Of a stretch of 64,000 nucleotides of DNA, positions 8,711 to 17,116 are shown in pieces. A program made the translations under genes and the position numbers. The DNA comes from Planctomicrobium piriforme (GTDB taxonomy: Bacteria > Planctomycetota > Planctomycetia > Planctomycetales > Planctomycetaceae): the NCBI RefSeq assembly GCF_900113665.1, contig NZ_FOQD01000014.1, positions 124,001 to 188,000 of the forward strand, read 5' to 3'. Within the stretch, counting starts at the first letter, position 1. Each line of letters starts with the position of its first letter. The notes under the pieces are model-generated. The model was not told the origin of the DNA. It ran no database searches and saw only the letters and a list, made by a program, of their open reading frames with translations.

Positions 8711-10291
8711 TTAATTCTTCCGTCCCGAGTGATTTACCTTCGGCCAGTATTTGTCGAAGTCGAAGTGCGGGCTGTTGTCGCCGTCGTGGCACTTGAGGCA
8801 AACGTCAGTCTTCGCGCGAGACAGCGTCAGGCGGAGTGCTTCGCGTTCAGCGGCTTGTTCCGGCGTCACCGGGGCGCCTGGCTTCCAGCCTTCTTCCGCG
8901 GCCACATGCTTTGAACCGGCGCCATGGCAGTTCTCGCACTGCTGACCTGCCAGGAGCGGCGTCTTCTGCATGTCGGTAAAGCCGGACGCATGCCGCAGCG
9001 CCTTCTGCGGATCCCAACCAGTGGTATGACAGGCCAGGCATTCCGGATCGTAGATTCGCGAGATCCAGTGTTCTGCTTCGCTCGGTCGGCCTTTGGCGAG
9101 GCTCTCATACGCGTGGGCGTGTTTTGTGTTGGACCACACCGAGTAAGCATAGGTATGGCACTTCTTGCAGGACTCGGCACCCATGAACGAACCGGTTTTC
9201 GGATCGGAAATCGACTGGGCCGACAATGCCGGCCAGTCCGCCTTGAGCCGCTCCTGGTATTCCCGCATCAGGTCGACCATTTCCGGCAGGTCCTTGAAGC
9301 GATCGACCTTGAGTTCGATCACCGTCGATTCCAGCTTGCCGTCAGGCAGGATGCCGACCACAGCCGCATTCTTCCCTTTCTTGCCCACCTGAACGAGCAG
9401 CGTCTTATCAATATAGACAGGATCAGGTCGCGGGTCTTCCGCACTCTCGGAGGTGACCACGATATTGAAGTCGGGAAACTCTTTCGCCAAAGCCTGCGAT
9501 TCCTGCATGTCGCTGGCTGAGAGCAGTACCAGCAAGTCGGGCTTTTCGGCTTTCAATTTCTCAAGCATGCCGGGCAGAACGGTTCGGGGATCCTGCACCT
9601 GAAGTTCGTTCGGATCTCGCAACACGCCAGCGTTCTCCAGCGCGGAACGGGTTGACATCCCCGTCACTGCGGCAACGCCAATCTTCAGGCCGCCGACTTC
9701 AATGATCCGCGTGTCGGACGGCGTCCCCAGTTCTTTCGAGCCGAAGATCGTGACATTGCTCCCCAGGAAGGGGACATGAAAGCCTGGCTGAGAGGAGACG
9801 TTGGTGAACTCAGTGAACAGTTGTTGTGCCCCGAGCAGCAGCTCTTCCTTCCCCAGCGCCAGCCCCTGATAGCCGAGTTCATTCAGGCCTTTGAGGATGA
9901 TCGAGAACTTGATGAGCGTTTGCGGATAGGTGACGCGGCTGTCGTTCAGCGTGCCGCCGACGTCGAGGGCCGTGGTGGGCCATTTCTTTTCTTCGCGGAG
10001 CTGTCGGAGCAAATCTCCCCGCAGGGCAAACCCGCCGGACTGGCCTTCCGTACAGCCGCAGGGTTCCAGGTAACCGTGGATGTCACCAGTGAACAAGATC
10101 ACCGCGCGGGGCTCTTTCCAGTCCGCCAAAAGCGGCGGCGGGGCCGTTGGAGCCTTCGCAGGTAGGGTTGTACCGGTTGATTCCGGGGGTTTGGGGCGAC
10201 ATGCGACCAAACATGCCGCCAGCCACGTTCCGGCCAGCGCGACCGCCAGGGTCTTCCGCACACGGCGCCGGACTGGCGATGAGGAACTCAT
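8711..10291 (-). CDS. Lipoprotein: degenerate metallophosphatase fused to tetrahaem cytochrome c
   Basis: A 526-aa exported lipoprotein. The N-terminus is basic, then hydrophobic, ending in a lipobox (LVAC, Cys31; LAAC at 27 is an alternative). Residues about 60-350 are a 5'-nucleotidase/UshA-like metallophosphatase fold beginning FTGDIHGYLEPCGC (Asp70, His72). The usual later metal motifs DAGD and GNHE are replaced by DVGG and LGKEE, so phosphatase activity is doubtful. Residues about 370-500 carry four CxxCH haem sites (CKKCH, CLACH, CENCH, CLKCH) like cytochrome c554-type multihaem proteins. A periplasmic electron-transfer role is inferred; substrate and partners are unknown. It is convergent with the BatA/VWA gene and divergent from the porin gene. 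Confidence 0.85.
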   Translation of the reverse strand: MSSSSPVRRRVRKTLAVALAGTWLAACLVACRPKPPESTGTTLPAKAPTAPPPLLADWKEPRAVILFTGDIHGYLEPCGCTEGQSGGFALRGDLLRQLREEKKWPTTALDVGGTLNDSRVTYPQTLIKFSIILKGLNELGYQGLALGKEELLLGAQQLFTEFTNVSSQPGFHVPFLGSNVTIFGSKELGTPSDTRIIEVGGLKIGVAAVTGMSTRSALENAGVLRDPNELQVQDPRTVLPGMLEKLKAEKPDLLVLLSASDMQESQALAKEFPDFNIVVTSESAEDPRPDPVYIDKTLLVQVGKKGKNAAVVGILPDGKLESTVIELKVDRFKDLPEMVDLMREYQERLKADWPALSAQSISDPKTGSFMGAESCKKCHTYAYSVWSNTKHAHAYESLAKGRPSEAEHWISRIYDPECLACHTTGWDPQKALRHASGFTDMQKTPLLAGQQCENCHGAGSKHVAAEEGWKPGAPVTPEQAAEREALRLTLSRAKTDVCLKCHDGDNSPHFDFDKYWPKVNHSGRKN

Positions 10292-10691
10292 AACTCACTC
10301 CATTCTCACGAGTTGTGCAACGCTCGCGTCCCTGCTTCGGTGACGACAACCAATTGTAGCTGGCCCGCTGTTTTGGCGTTAGGCAAGCGGGAACCACACA
10401 AAAATGCCGGTTTCCTGCGTGAATGTAACGATTAGGAGGGTTGCAGGGGGGCCGTTCCAAATGCCGAACGCGCCGCAAGTTGATAGCCGATTTGACGACG
10501 TAGAGTGGTTCCCTGTGAATGCGCTCAGAATTCGGGCAAGTCGCTGAGCGGCAATAACTGCCGCACCACCATCGTCACAGGTGCGTAGCGGCCAGTCTCG
10601 TTCGGCATGGCAAGGAACGTTCGTCGGCGCCGGAAAGCGAAGTGCTCTCGCTCTCCAAAGTGAATTTTTCAAGTTCCAGGAGTGAACTCAG
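10292..10691. other. Intergenic region between divergent genes, no gene seen
   Basis: 400 bp between the leftward cytochrome lipoprotein gene and the rightward porin gene; it must hold both promoters. I could not pick a convincing -35/-10 pair. The small frames here overlap in both directions and lack ribosome sites. Confidence 0.5.
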
Positions 10692-11993
10692 ATGCGGAAA
10701 ATCAAGACGAGAGACTGGTTGCTCTCTTTGGCAACCATGTTGGGTGTGGCGTCGTCGACGTACGCCCAGGACAATCAGTATGTGAAGCAGGCCGAAGCTA
10801 TCTTCGGCACTGTCGAACAGCCCCTCATTCAGCAGGTCTCGCACGAGAGCTGCACGCCGGCTTGCGATATCGCTTGCGACACCGGCTGCGATGACGCCTG
10901 CGACGCCGCTGGCTGCGGACACGGCTACCTGTTTGGGCCGGACGAAGCCTGGGATCTGGGCGATCAGCTGTTCTGCGAAGACTCAGGTTGGGACATCGGC
11001 GGTTGGTCGAGCTGGGGTTTCAGCACCGCCAACGACGGCGTGTTCGCCACCTACCCCGGCCACTTCCAGAACAACCAGACGAACCTGTTCGTCGAAAAGG
11101 TTGCTGACGGCAGCGAAGGGATCGGCTTCGGGGGCCGCATCGACGTGATGTACGGTACCGACGCTTCGAACACCCAGTCGTTCGGTAACAAGTTCGGCGT
11201 GTTCGACTTCAACGGCGGCGCCTACGGCGTTTACGGCTGGGCGATTCCCCAGTTGTACGCTGAAGTGGCCTACGACAAATTGTCGGTGAAGATCGGTCAC
11301 TTCTACACGCTGCTGGGCTACCAGGTCGTTCCTGCTACCGGGAACTTCTTCTACAGCATCCCGTACACCTTCAACTTCGGCGAAGCATTCACCCACACCG
11401 GTGCCCTCGCCACCTATAAGGCCAGCGATAACCTGACCATTTATGGTGGTTACACCTTCGGATGGGACACCGGCTTCGATCAGTTGAACGGCGGCAGCAG
11501 CTTCCTCGGCGGGGCCAGCGTCGGAGTGACGGACAACGTCACCGCGACCTACATCCTCACCGCTGGTAACCTCGGCTGGATCGGCGAAGGCTATTCGCAC
11601 AGCATCGTGATCGACTATGTCATCAACGATAAGTGGGAATACGTCTTCCAGACAGACCTCGACTCGATGAGCAACTCCCCGAACGGGAGCGGCGGTCCGG
11701 GTACGCACTACAACGCCGCTGGCGTGAACCAGTACCTGTTCTACACCATCAGCGACACGGTGAAAGCCGGTGCTCGCGTCGAATGGTGGAAAGCCGACGG
11801 CGTCTCGATGCAGGAAATGGCCTACGGTATCAACTACAAGCCGCTGGCCAACCTGACCCTGCGTCCTGAAGTTCGTTACAACTGGTCCAACGGCGTCCCG
11901 CCGTTCCTGCCGACCGTTGCCCCGAACGCCTCGTCGGTGAACAACTACACCAACAACTGCCTGTTCATGATGGACGCTGTGCTCACCTTCTAA
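10692..11993 (+). CDS. Outer-membrane beta-barrel porin (bbp2/OmpL-like)
   Basis: A 433-aa exported protein: MRKIKTRDWLLSLATMLGVA is a signal peptide with likely cleavage after STYAQ. Next comes a cysteine ladder at about residues 55-80, with six Cys in SCTPACDIACDTGCDDACDA plus AAGC, spaced mostly every fourth residue. The remainder alternates short amphipathic strands (YAEVAYDKLSVKIGHFYTLL, NLTIYGGYTFGWDTGFD) and ends in a final aromatic strand (NNCLFMMDAVLTF), as in putative beta-barrel porin-2 proteins. It probably forms a channel in the outer membrane. A clear ribosome site (CCAGGAG, 10676-10682) precedes ATG 10692, and a strong terminator follows, so the gene is probably well expressed as a single unit. 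Confidence 0.88.
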   Translation: MRKIKTRDWLLSLATMLGVASSTYAQDNQYVKQAEAIFGTVEQPLIQQVSHESCTPACDIACDTGCDDACDAAGCGHGYLFGPDEAWDLGDQLFCEDSGWDIGGWSSWGFSTANDGVFATYPGHFQNNQTNLFVEKVADGSEGIGFGGRIDVMYGTDASNTQSFGNKFGVFDFNGGAYGVYGWAIPQLYAEVAYDKLSVKIGHFYTLLGYQVVPATGNFFYSIPYTFNFGEAFTHTGALATYKASDNLTIYGGYTFGWDTGFDQLNGGSSFLGGASVGVTDNVTATYILTAGNLGWIGEGYSHSIVIDYVINDKWEYVFQTDLDSMSNSPNGSGGPGTHYNAAGVNQYLFYTISDTVKAGARVEWWKADGVSMQEMAYGINYKPLANLTLRPEVRYNWSNGVPPFLPTVAPNASSVNNYTNNCLFMMDAVLTF

Positions 11994-12027
11994 TTTGAAG
12001 GCGAAGTCAGCTCACGTCTGAATTCCC

Positions 12028-12064
12028 GCCCGGCCATCGACCCCGTCGATGGCCGGGCTTTTTT
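12028..12064 (+). terminator. Intrinsic terminator of the porin gene
   Basis: A perfect 14-bp stem (GCCCGGCCATCGAC at 12028-12041 with its complement at 12045-12058), a 3-nt loop and six T's (12059-12064), 35 nt after the porin stop codon. Confidence 0.95.
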
Positions 12065-12076
12065 GTTTGGTTGGTC

Positions 12077-12157
12077 CGTCAGAGCACGCCGCGTGAGCAA
12101 GTGTTTCTGTCTCGACCATAACTACAAACACTTGCTCACGCTTCGTGCTCTGATTGA
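12077..12157. repeat. Inverted repeat 'cagagcacg...gtgagcaagtgttt'
   Basis: The left arm (cagagcacgccgcgtgagca then agtgttt) and right arm (aaacacttgctcacgcttcg then tgctctg) form a long hairpin between the porin terminator and the rplT terminator. A related single arm (cagagcacgaagcgtcagcg) occurs at 28858-28890. Confidence 0.85.
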
Positions 12158-12164
12158 ACAACGA

Positions 12165-12198
12165 AAACAGCCCGGACTGAATTCAGTCCGGGCTGTTT
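12165..12198 (-). terminator. Terminator hairpin of the rpmI-rplT transcript
   Basis: A perfect 34-bp palindrome: 17-bp arms, aaacagcccggactgaa and its complement, meeting at GAATTC. On the minus strand the stem is followed by TTTTCG. It lies about 30 bp past the rplT stop; the symmetry would also stop rightward transcripts. Confidence 0.88.
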
Positions 12199-12229
12199 GT
12201 ATTTGGTTCGCCTGGCGAAGGCCGTGCAA

Positions 12230-12586
12230 TTACTTCGGCAGCGCGGCTTTTACCACGGCGACGATTTCGTCGAAGATGGCCGGCTCGCGGATCGCGATCT
12301 CGCTCAGCATCTTGCGGTTCAGCAGGATGCCAGAGCGCTCGATGCCGTGCATGAACTGCGAGTATCGCAGGCCGCGCTGCATGCAGGCGGCAGAGATACG
12401 GGTAATCCACAGCGAGCGGAATTCACGTTTGCGGACGCGGCGGTCGCGAAATGCGTACGCGCGGGCGCGAATGATCGTTTCCTGGACTGTCCGCCACAGA
12501 CGGCTGCGTCCACCCCAATTGCCCTTCGCTTCCCGGAAGATCCGGTTCTTCTTCTTCCGACGGGCTTTTCCGTATGAAACACGCAT
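12230..12586 (-). CDS. rplT: 50S ribosomal protein L20
   Basis: Large-subunit protein that binds 23S rRNA early in assembly; in many bacteria it also represses its own operon by binding the leader mRNA. The 118-aa sequence shows the basic N-terminal extension MRVSYGKARRKKKNRIFREA, then GNWGGRSRLWRTVQETIIRA and the globular part with FRSLWITRISAACMQRGLRY. Length and sequence are fully typical. It lies 156 bp downstream of rpmI on the same strand and ends in a palindromic terminator. The usual infC gene is not upstream of rpmI. Confidence 0.97.
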   Translation of the reverse strand: MRVSYGKARRKKKNRIFREAKGNWGGRSRLWRTVQETIIRARAYAFRDRRVRKREFRSLWITRISAACMQRGLRYSQFMHGIERSGILLNRKMLSEIAIREPAIFDEIVAVVKAALPK

Positions 12587-12742
12587 TGTTCAACTTCCTC
12601 TGACAGAAGCGCGAACTTCCTTCGCACTTCCGAAATCAACTGACTCTGACTGCTGTCCTCGCCGGGCGGGCGTCACGAAATCCAGGTGACAAAACCACTT
12701 CCGACGGATTGAATTCAATAACAGGCCGGCCACTCGGGCCGC

Positions 12743-12946
12743 TTACAGGCTCGGGCGAACGGCTTCCAGAACCATGCGGGCATTCGCTCCGCAAACGATA
12801 CCGCCGCCTCGCAACTGACGCTTGCGCTTGGCCGTTTTCTTACCAAGAATGTGCCCTCGATTGGCGGCGCGGTGCTTGGCTTTTTTGCCGGAGCCCGTGA
12901 CCTTGAATCGTTTGGCAATCCCTTTGTGTGTTTTTGCTTTGGGCAT
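12743..12946 (-). CDS. rpmI: 50S ribosomal protein L35
   Basis: Small basic large-subunit protein of 67 aa. MPKAKTHKGIAKRFKVTGSG at the start and KKAKHRAANRGHILGKKTAK in the middle are the standard L35 blocks. ATG at 12946 is the family start; the frame is open further upstream to 13186 but that part is unrelated. It is first of the rpmI-rplT pair. The frame upstream does not encode IF-3. Confidence 0.96.
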   Translation of the reverse strand: MPKAKTHKGIAKRFKVTGSGKKAKHRAANRGHILGKKTAKRKRQLRGGGIVCGANARMVLEAVRPSL

Positions 12947-13354
12947 CTTTTTCACCGTCTGTGCAAAAAATCGAAGCGGAGAGTGTATTCGAAACCGGCT
13001 GGGGAGTTCCAGCCCGACGAAAGGAAATTCCTCGCAGGCGATCGCCAGACGACATTGTCGCTGAAGATTGCCAACTGAAGGATGTTTGCTGTCTGCCGTT
13101 AAGTCGTTCTGAAAACAGAGATTAGCTGCACCTGCTGCAATCAGCTCTCGGTCCCGTAACCATCTTTTGGCAGTGCCCGAAAACAAGTCGGGTCGGGCAT
13201 CCTGTCGAATTCGATTCGGTTAATCCAGCCCAAGAGTATAGAAAACTTGCTGCATGTTCCGCGAACTCCCATCGGCAAAAGTGCATGTCTCCCCGTTCGT
13301 CATCTCCCAAAAGTGAGACCCCGCCTGACAACCGTTATCTCAAAGAACAGATGG
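12947..13354. other. Divergent intergenic region rpmI/gap
   Basis: About 400 bp without a supportable gene. It must contain the rpmI leader and promoter on the minus strand. I see no infC and no clearly conserved L20 autoregulatory structure, although the latter cannot be judged by eye. Confidence 0.5.
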
Positions 13355-13383
13355 TTGAGACCCCGTACCCTCAGCAGTACAAT
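13355..13383 (+). promoter_or_regulatory. Sigma70-type promoter of gap
   Basis: TTGAGA (13355-13360), 17-bp spacer, TACAAT (13378-13383). Transcription would start near 13390, leaving a leader of about 43 nt before the gap start at 13433. This is the best consensus promoter I noticed in the window. Confidence 0.65.
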
Positions 13384-13432
13384 TCGCCTCGCTCAATTCA
13401 TCTGTATTGGACTTATCTGGGAGAGAATGGAC

Positions 13433-14452
13433 GTGGCAGTTACCGTCGGCATTAACGGGTTTGGTCGAATCGGACGTATTTCATTGCGCGCCATGATGGC
13501 CCGTCCGGAAGAATTCAATGTGGTCGCGATCAACGATCTGAGTGATCCGAAGGCGCTGGGCATGCTGCTGAAGTATGACAGCGTGCAGGGCCGTTTCCCC
13601 GGCACCGTGACCGTTGACGGCGATACGCTCATCGTCAACGGCAAGAAAATCAAAGTGGTGGCCGAGAAAGATCCCCGCAAGCTCCCCTGGAAAGCCATGG
13701 GCGTGCAGGTGGCTCTCGAATCGACAGGCTTCTTCACCGGTCGCGCCGCAGGCGATAAGCCGGGTTACGACAGCCATCTCGAAGCGGGCGCCTCGAAAGT
13801 GGTGCTCTCCGCTCCGGCCAAAGACAAGCCGGACCTGACCGTGGTGATGGGGGTCAACGACAGCGACCTGAAGCCTGAGCACAAGTGCGTTTCCAACGCC
13901 AGCTGCACGACGAACTGTCTCGCGCCGATGGCCATGGTGCTGAACAATGAGTTCGGCATCGAAAAAGGCCTGATGACTACCGTGCATGCCTACACCAACG
14001 ATCAGCGCGTCTCGGATCAGATCCATAGCGATCCGTACCGTGCCCGCGCTGCGGCGTTGAACATCATCCCCACCTCGACCGGCGCAGCAAAAGCAGTCGG
14101 TGAAGTTCTGCCAGCCCTGAACGGCAAGCTGACCGGCATCTCGCTGCGAGTTCCGGTTCCGGCCGGCAGCGTGACCGACCTCGTCGTCGTGTTGAAGAAA
14201 GACGTGACGACCAAAGACGTGAACGAAGCGATCAAGGCCGCCGCCAACGGCGCGCTGAAGGGAATTCTCGAATATACCGAAGACCCGATCGTCTCTTCCG
14301 ACATCATTGGCAACCCGCACAGCAGCATTTTTGCTGGCGCCTGGACTCAGGTCATCGGCGGCAACCTGGTCAAGGTGCTGAGCTGGTACGATAACGAATA
14401 CGGCTACTCCAACCGGACGGCCGACCTGATTGCAAAGATGGCGAAGCTGTAA
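13433..14452 (+). CDS. gap: Glyceraldehyde-3-phosphate dehydrogenase, type I
   Basis: Glycolytic/gluconeogenic enzyme converting glyceraldehyde-3-phosphate, phosphate and NAD+ to 1,3-bisphosphoglycerate. It has the Rossmann start VGINGFGRIGRISLR, the catalytic segment SNASCTTNCLAP (Cys158), the substrate block TTVHAYTNDQ and the C-terminal WYDNEYGYSNR. GTG 13433 is preferred: GGGAGAG (13419-13425) lies 7 nt before it, whereas ATG 13427 is only 1 nt away, and starting at GTG gives the family-like MAVTVGINGFGRIGR. The 339-aa length is normal. It is preceded by a good promoter and followed by a hairpin terminator; rpe follows. Confidence 0.97.
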   Translation: MAVTVGINGFGRIGRISLRAMMARPEEFNVVAINDLSDPKALGMLLKYDSVQGRFPGTVTVDGDTLIVNGKKIKVVAEKDPRKLPWKAMGVQVALESTGFFTGRAAGDKPGYDSHLEAGASKVVLSAPAKDKPDLTVVMGVNDSDLKPEHKCVSNASCTTNCLAPMAMVLNNEFGIEKGLMTTVHAYTNDQRVSDQIHSDPYRARAAALNIIPTSTGAAKAVGEVLPALNGKLTGISLRVPVPAGSVTDLVVVLKKDVTTKDVNEAIKAAANGALKGILEYTEDPIVSSDIIGNPHSSIFAGAWTQVIGGNLVKVLSWYDNEYGYSNRTADLIAKMAKL

Positions 14453-14485
14453 GGGCTTCGAACAACCTGACTAAGAGGACCATTG

Positions 14486-14523
14486 GGGTCGTCTTCCGCA
14501 CGTCGGAGACGACCCTGATTTTC
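14486..14523 (+). terminator. Intrinsic terminator after gap
   Basis: The stem GGGTCGTCTTCCG pairs with CGGAGACGACCC across CACGT (one bulged T), followed by tgattttcc. It sits about 35 nt past the gap stop and before rpe. Confidence 0.8.
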
Positions 14524-14573
14524 CATCCGGTCAGTCCTACAGCTCATTGCAGCGAATCGTCAGTTAGAAGCTC

Positions 14574-15257
14574 ATGTCGAAACCGAAAACGCGTCCTGCC
14601 TGCCCGTTGATCGCCCCCTCGCTGCTGAAGTGTGACTTCGGCAACCTGGAGAGTGAAATCGCGCGGCTGGAAGACGCCAATGCCCGCACGCTTCACTGGG
14701 ACGTGATGGATGGTCACTTTGTGCCCAACCTGTCCTACGGCGCCATGGTCATTGAGCGGCTTCGTGAGCGGACGGAACTTCTGTTTGACGCTCATTTAAT
14801 GATCACAGATCCGGCGCGGTGGGTCGACGACTATCTGCGCGCCGGCTGCGACTGGGTTACAATTCACATTGAAGCCTGTCCCGATCCGCTGCCGGTCTTT
14901 CGCAAGATCCGCGACGCGGGGAAAATGGCAGGTATTGCCCTGAACCCGGAAACTCCGGTCAAGTCCTTGCAGGCGTGCGTCGGCGAGTGCGATCTGGTGC
15001 TGGTGATGAGCGTTCATCCCGGCTTTGGGGGGCAGAAATTTATTGCCAGCTCGACGGACAAGATCAAAGAGGTCCGCGAGCTGTTTGGATCCGACACGCT
15101 GATCTCAGTCGACGGGGGGATTGGTCCCAAAACCATCTCTCAGGTCTCTGCAGCGGGTGCGGAAGTCTTTGTTGCCGGTAGTTCGATCTTTGATCAGCCG
15201 TGCTATGAGTCCGCCATCCGCGAGATGGAGGAACTGGCGGCAGGCGCTCGAATCTAG
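14574..15257 (+). CDS. rpe: Ribulose-phosphate 3-epimerase
   Basis: Interconverts D-ribulose 5-phosphate and D-xylulose 5-phosphate in the pentose phosphate pathway. It is a metal-dependent TIM barrel of 227 aa. Motifs: IAPSLLKCDFGNL at the first strand, LHWDVMDGHFVPNLSYG with metal ligands, FDAHLMITDP with the ligand His, VLVMSVHPGFGGQKFI, and SVDGGIGPKTI followed by VAGSSIF for phosphate binding. The N-terminal extension before CPLIAPS is short. A gap terminator separates it from gap, so it probably has its own promoter. Confidence 0.96.
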   Translation: MSKPKTRPACPLIAPSLLKCDFGNLESEIARLEDANARTLHWDVMDGHFVPNLSYGAMVIERLRERTELLFDAHLMITDPARWVDDYLRAGCDWVTIHIEACPDPLPVFRKIRDAGKMAGIALNPETPVKSLQACVGECDLVLVMSVHPGFGGQKFIASSTDKIKEVRELFGSDTLISVDGGIGPKTISQVSAAGAEVFVAGSSIFDQPCYESAIREMEELAAGARI

Positions 15258-15428
15258 CGTCCCCCAACTGAGGAGTCGGTCAGGTTTCTGATGGCGTGCG
15301 GCCGTGACGAGTTCCACAACAGGGAACGCGCCTGCGTCGGCAATTCGCTTCAACACGCCTGCGGGCGTGGCAGCCTGATGCCTCTTTCTGGACGGCGCTG
15401 TGCCGGACCCCTTTTGAACGGATTTTCC

Positions 15429-15995
15429 ATGGCAAGATATGTGATTCGGCCTGGCGAGACGGATTTTGACGTCCAGGATCGTATCCAGGGTGACTTGAAC
15501 CTGCCGATGACAGATCGGGGGAGAACTCAGGTCGCCGAGATCGTCGAGGCCCTGCGGGGACGACAACTCGACACCATTTACGCCTCACCCAATGAGCCGG
15601 CCCTCTCCACGGCCGAGCAGATTGCCAAAGCGCTCGACATTCCTCTGAAGGTGCTTGATCGGCTGTCCAACGTGAACCTCGGCTTGTGGCAAGGTCTGTC
15701 ACGGTCAGAGATTCGGTCGAAACAGCCGCGCCTGCTCCGCCAGTGGGAAGAAGCGCCGGAGTCGGTCTGCGCGCCACAGGGAGAGTCAGGCGATGAGGCG
15801 ATCGAACGGGTGCAGAGGGCGCTGCGCAAGCTGGTCCGCCGGACGGGATCGTTCGCCGTGGTGGCGTCCGAACCGCTCGCCACGCTGGTCACCAGCGTGC
15901 TGAAAGGGGAAGCCCCGCGCCTGTGCGGTCCCGGCAAGATGGCAACCCAGCGGTCCCGGCTTGAGTGTCTGGAGTCCTCCGAAACCGCCACCTGA
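15429..15995 (+). CDS. Histidine phosphatase-like protein lacking both catalytic histidines
   Basis: The 188-aa protein follows the phosphoglycerate mutase/histidine phosphatase layout: YVIRPGETDFDVQDRIQGDL at the start, MTDRGRTQVAEIVEALRGRQ, IYASPNEPALSTAEQIAKAL, then VNLGLWQGLSRSE. The nucleophile in the RHG motif is replaced by proline (RPG, Pro8), and the second histidine, normally in a VSHG-like strand, is glutamate (VVASEPLATLV, Glu148). It is therefore probably not a phosphatase; a binding or regulatory role is inferred. ATG 15429 directly precedes the conserved first strand; the upstream frame to 15291 looks non-coding. Neighbours are rpe and accD. Confidence 0.85.
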   Translation: MARYVIRPGETDFDVQDRIQGDLNLPMTDRGRTQVAEIVEALRGRQLDTIYASPNEPALSTAEQIAKALDIPLKVLDRLSNVNLGLWQGLSRSEIRSKQPRLLRQWEEAPESVCAPQGESGDEAIERVQRALRKLVRRTGSFAVVASEPLATLVTSVLKGEAPRLCGPGKMATQRSRLECLESSETAT

Positions 15996-16112
15996 CTCGT
16001 TTCGCCGGGCTGGACTCGACAAGATCCGTCGGAGTACGGATGATGGAAGTGCCACGTCTGCTTCAGCCTGCGCTGAACTGACGGTTCAACCCGGCAGCCC
16101 TCCGATGGATCG

Positions 16113-17048
16113 ATGACAGACATGAGCACGAGTTCCGACGCCGCACAGACTTCTGCCGCCGCCTCGCCTGTGATCCCGCCTGATCAAGCCGCCGCCAGAA
16201 GCGCAGCCGAAGAGAACCAGTCCCCGCGGAAAAAGCGGGGGGTTCCCGAAGGTCTCTGGCTGCGCTGTGACGCCTGTTCGGCCACGATCTTCCGGAAGCA
16301 CCTCGACAAGAACTATCGAATCTGTCCGGAGTGCGACTATCACTTCTATGTCTCCGCCAGCGGCCGCATTGGCCAGTTGCTGGACGAAGGGAGTTTCGAA
16401 GAGTGGTACGCCGACATGTCCCCGCTCGATCCCCTCGGCTTCGCGGATAAACGTTCTTACCGGGATCGCGTCGTTGAAGAACAAAAGAAAACCGGATTGA
16501 AAGACGCCTGTGTCGTCGGCCGCGGATATCTTCGCGGACGCCCGCTGGTGCTGGGCCTCACAGACACGGCGTTCATCATGGGAAGTATGGGGTCCGTGGT
16601 TGGCGAGAAGCTGACCAGGGCCACCGAAGAAGCAACCAAGGCGCGGCTGCCGCTCGTGATTGTCAGCGGGTCGGGCGGCGGCGCCCGCATGCACGAAGGG
16701 ATCTTTTCCCTGATGCAGATGGCCAAAGTCTCGGCGGCACTCGGGCGTTATCACGAAGCAGGCGGGCTGTTCATCTCGATTCTGACCAACCCCACCATGG
16801 GCGGCGTCGCTGCAAGTTTCGCCTCGCTGGGGGACATCATCATTGCCGAGCCGAAAGCGCTAATCGGCTTTGCCGGTCCGCGCGTGATTATGGCGACGAC
16901 GAGACAGAAGCTGCCCGAGGGCCTCCAATCGAGCGAGTTCCTGCTGAAGCACGGGTTTGTCGACCGGATTGTTTCGCGGCCGGACCTCCGCAGTGAACTG
17001 GCCCGGATCATCGATTACTGCCAGATTCGCCGGCCAGCGTCGACTTGA
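16113..17048 (+). CDS. accD: Acetyl-CoA carboxylase carboxyltransferase subunit beta
   Basis: Beta subunit of the carboxyltransferase that moves CO2 from carboxybiotin to acetyl-CoA, making malonyl-CoA for fatty acid synthesis. A four-cysteine zinc ribbon (CDACSATIF...CPECDYHFYV) follows a roughly 45-residue low-complexity N-terminus. The crotonase-fold core includes VSGSGGGARMHEGIFSLMQM, the oxyanion-forming glycines in TNPTMGGVAASFASLGDI and IGFAGPRVI. 311 aa, normal. The start ATG 16113 has no strong ribosome site; ATG 16122 lies close by. accA is not in the window. Confidence 0.96.
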   Translation: MTDMSTSSDAAQTSAAASPVIPPDQAAARSAAEENQSPRKKRGVPEGLWLRCDACSATIFRKHLDKNYRICPECDYHFYVSASGRIGQLLDEGSFEEWYADMSPLDPLGFADKRSYRDRVVEEQKKTGLKDACVVGRGYLRGRPLVLGLTDTAFIMGSMGSVVGEKLTRATEEATKARLPLVIVSGSGGGARMHEGIFSLMQMAKVSAALGRYHEAGGLFISILTNPTMGGVAASFASLGDIIIAEPKALIGFAGPRVIMATTRQKLPEGLQSSEFLLKHGFVDRIVSRPDLRSELARIIDYCQIRRPAST

Positions 17049-17116
17049 TCTGATGACTCGGGTCAAGGCTTGTCTCTTTACGCTTCGCGGGCGTCCTTAA
17101 GTCAGGCAGCTCAGCC

